From Nemophila menziesii (lineage: Eukaryota > Streptophyta > Magnoliopsida > Boraginales > Hydrophyllaceae): 64,000 nucleotides of DNA. The position numbers were made by a program, and so were the translations under genes. Location: contig JARWIR010000031.1 of NCBI GenBank assembly GCA_029959085.1, positions 186,001 through 250,000 of the forward strand. The letters are read 5' to 3'. Below, piece after piece: positions 55,972-64,000 of the stretch (within the stretch, counting starts at the first letter, position 1; each line of letters begins with the position of its first letter). The notes beneath the pieces were generated by a model. The model saw nothing but the letters and a program-made list of their open reading frames with translations. It made no database searches and was not told the origin of the DNA.

Positions 55972-57501
55972 TGATGTCTCCTCATTTGTGATAGATTTAT
56001 ATTAGGATGAGACATCATTTTTAGTGATTTAGGAAGTCTTCTAGTCGATTTTCTTGAGAAATAGTGCACTTTCCTATTTTGAGTCTTGATTTAGTAAAAT
56101 AATATTTTTAGAGCATATTGGGTTTAATTATTTATTTAGTGTGAAGCTTTAAAGATAATTATGGAGATTAATTAGATTCCAAGTCAAAGACTACAAGATA
56201 TGGAAAGAGATAGACATGGTAATTGGATATAAGGAAATAAAAGCTAAAAACATGGAAAAGGAAAAGCTGCCTTAATCCTGAATTTCTGCACCTACGACCA
56301 CAAATCAGATTATATCTCAAAAACGGTGTGGAATTTGGAGAAACGGTCAAGAGAAAAGTTGAAGATCTTTCCGAGACGATCAATTTGGTATACTCATACG
56401 CGTCAAACGGATGAATATTGAAACTTTTAGAGCCAAAAGAAAATCGGACCTGATTTCATGTTTTTAGGGTTACAAATTAGAGTTGGGCTTGGAGTCCACC
56501 ACTTACTTCTCCTTCAAGAAAACGAATTAGGGCTTCCTAAACACCTAAAATACACCCTTAAACCATTGTAAACATGTCCTTGCTCAGTTTCAAGCTTAGG
56601 CTTAGTCCTTACTTGTATTTTCTCATTTTAAATAATATCTTAGTCCTTATAATTAATATTCATCATTAGAATCAAGCTATTCATCCAAGAAGCAAGCTGA
56701 CCTATAGAGGAAGACAAGAAGAAGAAGTTGGAGAGTGACAAACTCCTCTTCTACATCTCACCTTCTCTATATTTAGGGTAATTAGCTATAGATTGTGGCT
56801 TCACCATATTTCTAAGCTTTTATTATGTAAGTTTTACTTTTATTTATTGGGTTATTATTTTGTCTTTAAATTCCATAATACTATTTGTTATTTTAATTGA
56901 TTGAGCTTGGCGTATATTGTTATTATGTGTTTTGACTTATTGTTACAACCCTAGATCTGCCAATCTTAGGGTTAATCTTAGTTATTGACAACACCACATA
57001 ATCGTCTAGTTTTGATCCTTCGCTTAACTAGATAGCCATAAAGGTTTGATTTAATCACCAATCATTACTCAGGAATCCTTAGTAGTGGAGAGGTTGCTCC
57101 TAAGCCTAATAGAGGCTAGGTAGAATTTAGAATCCTGGTTAATATATAATGCTTAATCTGTGACAGGTTAGAATAACAACTTAGTAAAATAGACTCATAT
57201 TAGTGACCCTAATCTATTAGACTTACATTCATATTTATTTATTTGCATTCTTATTTGTTTATTTCATATCAGATAGTTATTACTCTTATCTTATATTTTA
57301 TTTTAAAACATCTAAATTCATCTACGCTTGTTAAATATAAATAGATCTAACGGATACAATCCCCGCGAACGAACTTAACTTATCATTAAAACTTGCAAAC
57401 GATCTGTGATACTTGCAGTGAGTTCCGTGGTTCTCAAGGGTGTGTGCTCTTTATTATTATCTTTATTTATCTATTATTTTATCACACCTTTGCCCCCACC
57501 A
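55972..57501 (+). repeat. 3' LTR of element G
   Basis: It is 1530 bp, matching 48991-50519 with scattered changes. The TATA box is damaged (CTATAAATA has become CTAAAATA near 56545). The inverted repeat spans 55972-56017. Confidence 0.9.
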
Positions 57502-58976
57502 CACCTATCATACAAAATCGAACACATAAATAATTTCAAACCAAAATTAACTTCACAATGTTAGAAGATTACACTTGATACTTAACTCGAGATGGTGGCC
57601 ATATGGTGTTCATCATTCTTTACTGAACGCTCCACTTAACTTACTTCCTATTAGTAGAATTGTCAATTCACTACGTACCAAAGAATCATGAGGTCTTTGC
57701 GGTTTTAGTGTAGGCTTAGGGACGATATGGTACATTTGGATAATGAAAAGTGAGCTTTTGGCTCTCTCCTCACTAGCCTTCAACAAAATGTCTTGAGCTT
57801 GATTTTACACTCACATATGATCTCACTCACTTAACGCATTAATCTAGCGTGCCCAAAATTAACCCAACCTATCAATATGATTACAAAAATATTCCTTTTC
57901 CATTTCTTTTACTTCACATTTATTCAATCTTTTTTTTTTGCAAGTTAAACATGACATTCATTTTAATATGAAGTGTCATGTTAACTTATTTTCTCAATCA
58001 AATTTTTCCTTTTCTTTAGTTTCCTTTTCATTTTTTTCTTTTTAGAAATCGGCAAAGGAATTTACAATAAAGTGCATTCAAGCACATCACAAATCTACCA
58101 ACAGATGTAATAACAAATTCCCTCACCCCAAACTCAAGCTCAAGAACAACTAGTCTTAAGCAACCGTGATTCAAGTGCTAGTCATATGGTATAGTCCTAA
58201 CATCTAAAGGATAAGCTTATAATGTGGCTTCAAAAGAAAGGCTTAAAGGCTCAAATTGGGGCTAAGAAGGCTATAAAGGTCTCAATTTGCTATCAAAGAA
58301 CCGCCTCTATCATTTTCCTAGTTACATAGGTCAACTCTAGTTCATAATTGAGTGGGTCCCTACTCATTTAGATCCCACGTTCCACAAACCACTCATTTTC
58401 CTTAAGTACAAGTTTACTTCATTTGCATTGTTCATTAATTTTCCTATCAATTACCTAATATTTGCATGCAATCAAGGTGCATTTTGAATTAAATCTAAGT
58501 TCTACTATTTTCTATCATTACTTTACAAAAAGCATGCTTATGGGGACATTTAACAAACTCTACAATCAAATCATTCCTTAAACTAATTTTTATTGGATTT
58601 TAATTTTTTTTGAAAAGCAGTAAAAACACATAACACATAAAATTGGGATGACGAAACGATACCCCACCCCAAACTAAAAAAATGAGTCATGTCCCCACGA
58701 CTCGACGGGATCTATAAAGAAACTAGAAATAATATACACTAATAAATGAGAAAAATGAGAAGGAAACGTATATGTATCGGCACTAGGCCGATTTCATGTG
58801 GTATCATCTCGAGGTTGTGAAGTATTCTTAGCAACGATGTATTGATCATACACCGTAGAATTCATCTTCTTTAACGTATTCTTCATCAACTCGAACTCAT
58901 ATTTCCCTTTGATTCGATGACGCACATTATAGTATGCAAATTCCAGTAGGTTTTTTGCTATATGTCCAACATTCTA
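57502..58976 (-). mobile_element. Internal 3' region of reverse element H
   Basis: Read on the minus strand it is the conserved noncoding tail, including the complement of GGAGAGAGCCAAAAGCTCAC near 57750. It also has a purine-rich GTTTGGGGTGGGG and hairpin GAGTCGTG-GGGA-CATGACTC near 58685-58705. It joins LTR fragment 48865-48990 of the same orientation, with G between them. Confidence 0.7.
58794..58975 (-). pseudogene. C-terminal end of an env-like ORF in H
   Basis: An open minus-strand frame encodes EFAYYNVRHRIKGKYEFELM and following residues, ending at a TGA (58796-58794) about 100 bp before the second hairpin. That is the place where the env-like ORF of A ends. It is cut on its N-terminal side by the LINE remnant. 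Confidence 0.45.
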
Positions 58977-58979
58977 ACT

Positions 58980-61235
58980 TTGGTCTCTACTGCTACTCGC
59001 CATACTTACATTTACGTTTTCATCCCTGCTATGCACATTGTTCTCAGTTCCCTCAGTCGTTAGTCCCTCGAATGGGTTGTGATGTTTTATTGCTATAACT
59101 TCCCTCGTTATCACCACCATTTATATCCTTGGAACATCCAGTGGAGCAAAAGGTTGAATGCGGCACTCATAAGTCATCCCTGAGGTACTTTGATCCTTTT
59201 TCTTATTCTTCCCCTCTATGTTCTTTCGTTTTTCCATCGGTCCCACTAAGTCACCATCCAATATATTATATGATGAGATAAAGAAACCATCCTTCAATCC
59301 ATTATATGACGTATTAATCACCCAGTGAGAAATTGACTCGCTTTCTTTCTCAGACGGTCCCATACTTGACAAACCCTGTGCCTTTTCTACCATTATACCC
59401 TTTCCTTTCCCTGAGCTCGCCCTTATAGCCCCCCTACTCTTCCTCACTTTCTCTTCTTTCGACTCCGTAGACACCAAAGCCTTAAATCTCGACCCTCCTT
59501 CTACTGAACTCCTTTCGACCCCACCCATCTTTTTTCCGCGGAATTCCCAAACTCCTTATCAATCCAATATTTACGGGTTTAGGAACTAATTTACCTTGTT
59601 ATGCTAATCCACTACCCCAAGGTTGCCCCTGTTTCTATCTACTGTCATCCACTCTTCGTAAATCTTTGGTTTCTTTTGCGCAATTCAAAGCCGAGGATTC
59701 CACCTGATTACCACACGTCTCTTGTGTCACTGCCGACTTTAATTAAGTACTAGTACCAGGATATGCCTCCTTCAAGTTTCTGAATTTTTCTCAAAGAAAA
59801 TTAAATGTACCCCTTCATATTCTACCTTTTGTAAATGTACTTGAATTCTTATCCTCGAAACCAACAGATTATCCAAATCCACCTCCACCACAAGCCTTGT
59901 GAAACTTTGTCTCTGCCTTGATTTGGTAAACAATCCAATTCAAACCATTTTCCTTATAATATTGGCAATAGCCGTAAGAATATCTACCGTATAGTTAATC
60001 AAAGGTAGCCATAGTAATCGCACCCAAACCATTTTCCTTATCCAGGAGCCTCTTGAGGCATAAAGTATGGATCACATGCAATCAAACCAGGACCATCCAT
60101 GGGCCACCTCAATACTTTCTCATAGTCTTCCCCATTCATGAACTTAACCATACAATAACCAAACCCAATTTAACTAGTTCTAAATGTGCCTTAGGAGACC
60201 ATAATTTGTTTGACATATTCAAAAAATATTTATAACCAACACCATAACCAAGAGACGGATAATGAGTGATTTTTTTCAAACCTGATATTCTTGGAGTTTT
60301 TGCTCGGCTATTCAAATAAGTTGCGGGTACGTGTTATCCTCGGGAAATCATCGAATATCTCAAAAGTGCATCTGTTAGTTACATTGGTTTGTGCCGCTAG
60401 CTTCTCCTTTAGAAGTTCCCAGTGCAGCCTGCCCCAACTTCCTTACATAATTTTCCCGTAACCTCATCATTGAATACATTTTCGCTCGTCATTTCATCCT
60501 TATACGTTGTGGTGTTTCTATCTACTAGCTCAGCTCCTATATTATTTGACAGGCTTTTCAATGGAGTTGTTAAACTTGTTTCAAGATCCATTTCTTCAAC
60601 AACAACATTCCTAGAGGTAGTTAGAGAATTAATACTAAGACAAGCCTTACCTGCCATGGCCGACCCATCTGTGATCATCCCCTTTTCTTGTGGTTCACGA
60701 CTTAGGTTTATCTCCTCGCCTTCTCCGTCACAAATTGCTACCGGCATGTCGACAAACAGTGGATTTTCAATAACATGTGTCCCTGATATGCACTTCCCTA
60801 CCATTACTCCAGATGCTCTGTTGCTCAGCGATGTTAACTTACTCAACGATCGCTAAGCCGTAAGTGCTCTCTGCGACCTTCTTATTATGCCCCTCAACCG
60901 GGGACAAATCATCTAGATCAACATAAGTCAAAGAACGCTCCGGGGCCCTGACCGTCTCCTCTTTGCCTCCCTTTCCTGTAACTTCCGCCAACTTTATCGT
61001 GCTATTAGTTTTCCTATCTTCTTGTGAATAGAATTTATTTTGTTTGGTGGATAACCATTTGACACTATGTGATCTCTATTTTTGAAGCATCAATCATGGT
61101 CTTTGGAGTATTACGACCTGAGGATGACATGGTTTTGCCTATTCCAGGGTTCGGCGGACCTCTCCCCTCGGCTGGAGGAGTCCAGATGGGCGACGACTCC
61201 CACCGCGCGTTATCTATGGCCTAGAATTGGCCGTT
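58980..61235 (-). pseudogene. LINE ORF1 remnant (DUF4283-type)
   Basis: On the minus strand a GC-rich leader (61235-61125) precedes ATGTCATCCTCAGG. The body has a Ser/Thr/Glu-rich N-terminal part (60846-60409), then in broken frames a DUF4283-like segment (LWSPKAHLELVKLG, VKFMNGEDYEKVLRWPMDGP) and RLLWLPLINYTVDILTAIAN ... LVVEVDLDNLL ... VEYEGVHLIFF, the usual region before a CCHC knuckle. A C-terminal part follows (59528-59121, SRFKAL). ORF2 is absent; the fragment ends near 58980 inside H. Confidence 0.7.
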
Positions 61236-61566
61236 TGTAGAAGGAAAGAAAAGCCAAAAAAAGGAAATAAAATAAATAAAAGAAAAAAAAGAAAGAAAAG
61301 AACTAACCGTTGCCTCAAACTCTTGTTGATACATTCAATATTTCACTTAACTAAATTCAATATAGTTCCATCCCATAGTTACTAATAAAAGATAAAAGAT
61401 TAAGAAATGTAATCACATATCGAGTTACATGTATGGAGTTACACCATGTTGCTTTATAGAGTTACACCATGTTGCTATGAAATAAAATGACAAAGTTGTG
61501 AAGAGTTACAAAAGGTTGTGATGAGTTACAAAAAGTTGTCATGATGAGTAACTATACAGTTTTATA
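61236..61566. other. Spacer without a recognised gene
   Basis: It is AT-rich with A-rich runs at 61250-61300 and a short imperfect repeat of GAGTTACACCATGTTGCT (61436-61475). Nothing else was recognised. Confidence 0.4.
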
Positions 61567-61823
61567 CTCCCTCCGTTCCACTTAATTTGTCCACTTAGCT
61601 TTTCACATATATTAAGAAACATAATAAATGCATTCACCATTACAAAAATACCCCTAATAAAGTATCTTGATATCTTAAATGTGTATTGGAAATATAAATT
61701 TTAATATTTTAATAAGGGTAATAGTGGAAAAAGTAGGAAAAAAAATGTCTTGAACTTCTAAGTGGACAATATATTTGGAACATTATTTTTAGTAAGTGGA
61801 CAATTTCGGTGGAACGGAGGGAG
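61567..61823. mobile_element. Stowaway-type MITE
   Basis: It begins CTCCCTCCGTTCCACTTAAT and ends TGGAACGGAGGGAG, perfect terminal inverted repeats of the Stowaway consensus, with a TA duplication at each side (61565-61566 and 61824-61825). It is 257 bp and noncoding. It depends on Tc1/mariner transposase in trans. Confidence 0.95.
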
Positions 61824-61978
61824 TATTTCCCAAATATTTTGTTTATTACCTATTACCTTTACTAGATCCTTTTGTTTCACGAATGATTACCTAAACAAAA
61901 TTCGTGAATATCGTTCTGATTAATCCTAATATCATAAGATAACCGATAAGATTATAACCATATAGAGTACCAAAAACT

Positions 61979-63440
61979 TGGTGGGTCCTGGGGTGTTATA
62001 AAATTAAACACTGAAATAAAAGGAATCACAATACCGCAAGTGTACGGTTGTCCAAGTAATATTCGATAAATCGGGTTTCGTTATCAGGGACGGATTAGTT
62101 TCAACCCAAATATTAATCAGATAGTAGAAATAATTGCTTGACAGGAAAGTAAAATAATATGATTTTTTTGGTTTTTTTAATAACTAAATATGCAGTAAAA
62201 TAAAGACTAAATTAATTAACTAAAAATAAATAATGAAAATAAAAGACTAGATTCAGAGATGAGAGATTTTTGAGTCTCGCAAGGAATCCACCTAATTAAT
62301 GTAGCCTACGCTTGTTTAAGGGTAGAATTGGTATTAGTATATTAGTCGAGACTCTAATGTCTCCTAGCCCCCTGTCGGGTGGACCTAAGAGCTATGCTGT
62401 AGATCTCGGGTCTATGACGTAGGCGGTCGACCAAGGCCTAGCGCCTAGGCGGGATTACACGGGGCCTAGGCGGAATTATACGGTTTTGAATCTCTTTGTG
62501 TAATTTTGTATATTTAGTAATATATGTGTAGTAATTATAGAAATTTTAACTATTTATATCATAAAATTCATCTAACAACACTATAATATATATAAAAATA
62601 CTAAAAATTGAGTTATAATATCAATTAAAAAATTCTCGAGAATAAGAAAAATAACAAGAAGGCCTATGCGAGCATATTTTTCCATTAAGCGGCGCCTAGG
62701 CGGCTATTTTTGGCCATTACTCGGTGCCTAGACAGGCTAGGCGCCTATTCCACGGCGACTAAGGATCTAGGGAAAAACACCTAGAGTTTTAACTAGGCGT
62801 AAGCGCTTGAGGGGGGAGTTGACGCCTAGGCGGAGAGATCTACATCATAGCCTAAGAGCTATCCTACAGTATTACAAACCTCGTCAGAATGATTATAAGC
62901 TACTTTCAAATGAATAATATTTTACCTCTTTGGCTATGTAGTTAATATGCCTTTCGGCCATTACACGGGTATTACCTAAGTCTGTATTCAAACCCCCCTG
63001 TCGGATGATCACTTCGCCACTAAAGTGAATAGCCCAAATACTAACAGCTACTTCTAGTTGCACGGAAAAGAATTAGTAAATAAGAACAAAGTAATATCCA
63101 ATATCTAAGACTCGATTCAGTTAAAATCATAACAATCCCAAATTCAAAATATAGATTAAATTAATTAAGGTTCATCCCTTTATTGCGATTCTCAAGTATA
63201 TGGAAATTTAGCTCATGATAAAATTAAAGACTGAAAATAGACAAAAGGAATTCATAATTCAATTACAGAAAATAAAGTGATAACCTAAAGGGTTGAATGA
63301 CTATTGATGGAAGAACAAAATTCCTCCAGCACTAGCTTCTCCTTGCCTTCTTGCTCTGACTTGAAAACCTTAAGCCTCTTGTCTAATTATCTGAAGTGTT
63401 TGACTCTCTCTAAGGATGTTATGAATTGAAAAAATATGAG
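61979..63440 (-). mobile_element. Truncated LTR of reverse element F
   Basis: It begins TGGTGGGTCCTGG (complement of an LTR end). Internal landmarks match LTR E and the LTR at 63466: CGCAAGTGTACGG, CCCCCTGTCGGGTGG. It lacks the GGAGACATCA end and stops near the reversed PBS at 63443. It is interrupted by the MITE at 62392-62850. It is probably the 3' LTR of F with its start deleted. Confidence 0.65.
62392..62850. mobile_element. Non-autonomous hAT-like MITE with CCTAGGCG motifs
   Basis: The flanking repeat CCTAAGAG (62384-62391 and 62851-62858) and 16-bp terminal inverted repeats CTATGCTGTAGATCTC / CTATGATGTAGATCTC (one mismatch) define a 459-bp element. An 8-bp TSD is typical of hAT elements. 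Several GCGCCTAGGCG-type palindromes occur near both ends. No coding region was seen. Confidence 0.75.
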
Positions 63441-63442
63441 AA

Positions 63443-63459
63443 TCCCCGGCAGCGCGCCA
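63443..63459 (-). other. Primer binding site of reverse element F
   Basis: On the minus strand it reads TGGCGCGCTGCCGGGGA, the family site with one C missing, 6 bp from the LTR at 63466. Confidence 0.75.
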
Positions 63460-63465
63460 AAAACT

Positions 63466-64000
63466 TGGTGTCTCCTTGTGTGTTCTAAAATAACACACCT
63501 AAAAAGGCAAGACACATACACAAGTGTACGGATCGTCCAAGTAATATCCGATAAACGGGATTTCGATCTCAGGGATGGATTGGATATGAATTTAGATGTT
63601 ATGTTATAAGTGTAGATAATTGTTATGTGATGTGGAAAATAAATGATATACATATTTGTTTTGGTTTTTGAGTAAGGACTAAGATGCAAATAAATTAAAA
63701 TACTAAATTAACTAATGCAAATAAATAAGACGCAAGTAAATAAATATAAGTAGACTCAACGATTTAATCGCAGTAATTGAGTTTCGCAAGGGTTTCACCG
63801 AAAGCTATTATATCAATGTTTCTGTTTAAGGGATGAATCAGGATTAAGTACTAGTCGGGATTCTATAGTCTCCTAACCCCCGTCAGGGTGGACTTAGAAG
63901 CTATTCTTAGGTGTTACAAACCCCGTCAGGGCGATCATAATCCACCTTCGAATGGTAAAGTATTCTACCCAATTGGCTATAAGGTTAACTAAGCCTGCTA
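63466..64000 (-). mobile_element. 5' LTR of reverse element F (continues beyond window)
   Basis: It begins TGGTGTCTCCTTGTGTG and resembles LTR E (CAAGTGTACGGATCGTCCAAG; CCCCCGTCAGGGTGGAC). The start of the LTR lies outside the window. Confidence 0.75.

Larger units (their letters stand above)
48991..57501 (+). mobile_element. Element G: non-autonomous Athila-like retrotransposon
   Basis: The element is 8511 bp with LTRs of 1529 and 1530 bp, PBS, Gag-protease-integrase-tail frame, tandem repeats, decayed env-like region and three PPT motifs. Flanks CGAGG and CACCT do not match, so there is no TSD. It lies in H with about 1.4 kb of H missing. Its layout equals that of A but the proteins are clearly diverged, so A and G represent two lineages with the same deletion. 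Confidence 0.88.

Noticed and set aside
8358..57501. A complete autonomous Athila element
   Set aside because: No RT, RNase H or integrase core motif of an LTR element was found anywhere in the window; the RT seen belongs to LINEs.

Overview
This window looks like repeat-rich nuclear DNA from a eudicot plant. It is AT-rich and intron-bearing. It carries a secreted S1 (self-incompatibility protein homologue) gene, a Stowaway MITE, plant L1-type LINEs with zf-RVT and RNase H regions, and many Ty3/Gypsy elements of the Athila type. Their primer binding site is close to the complement of the tRNA-Asp 3' end, their protease has a D-V/L-G active site, and they carry an env-like 3' ORF. No prokaryotic features were seen.

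Layout. 1-2990: a fragment of a palindrome-rich retroelement segment, a decayed LINE, then a possible promoter with a (CT)n tract. 3170-32757: one nest of LTR elements resolved by target-site duplications (TSDs). Reverse element E (LTR 3170-5559) contains reverse solo LTR D (TSD TACAC). D contains composite B (6941-32107, TSD CTTTA) arranged LTR-internal-LTR-internal-LTR. Element A (8358-18214, TSD CATAC/TATAC) sits in the first LTR of B, and the deleted element C (21517-23765, TSD AAACT) sits in the first internal copy of B. 33840-35458: a 5'-truncated LINE. 35861-41851: a full-length LINE on the minus strand with a 14-bp TSD. 42252-42713: the S1 gene (minus strand), lying between inverted repeat arms. 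43300-48340: shuffled host gene fragments (lariat debranching enzyme DBR1, cysteinyl-tRNA synthetase, and a possible CRWN-like coiled coil), ending at a Helitron-type 3' terminus. 48865-58976: remnants of reverse element H interrupted by element G (48991-57501). 58980-61235: LINE ORF1 remnant. 61567-61823: Stowaway MITE. 61979-64000: reverse element F, with a hAT-like MITE inside one LTR.

The LTR elements form one non-autonomous assemblage with shared architecture. A and G encode Gag and protease joined in frame to the C-terminal end of an integrase, with no reverse transcriptase, RNase H or integrase core. B keeps only a zinc-knuckle/Tyr-rich/coiled-coil piece. After this reading frame each element has a GC-rich tandem repeat (109-bp period in B) with palindromes and CACGTG boxes, then a TATA-like motif, a pyrimidine-rich leader and an env-like ORF (intact only in A). 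The motif TTGAGTTGGGGGT occurs three times per element; the last two copies follow a GGGA/GGA-loop hairpin whose stem changes compensatorily between copies. Every LTR begins with an inverted repeat spanning exactly 46 bp. These noncoding devices are the best candidates for something undescribed.

All calls come from reading the sequence; family names rest on recalled motif patterns, not on searches.
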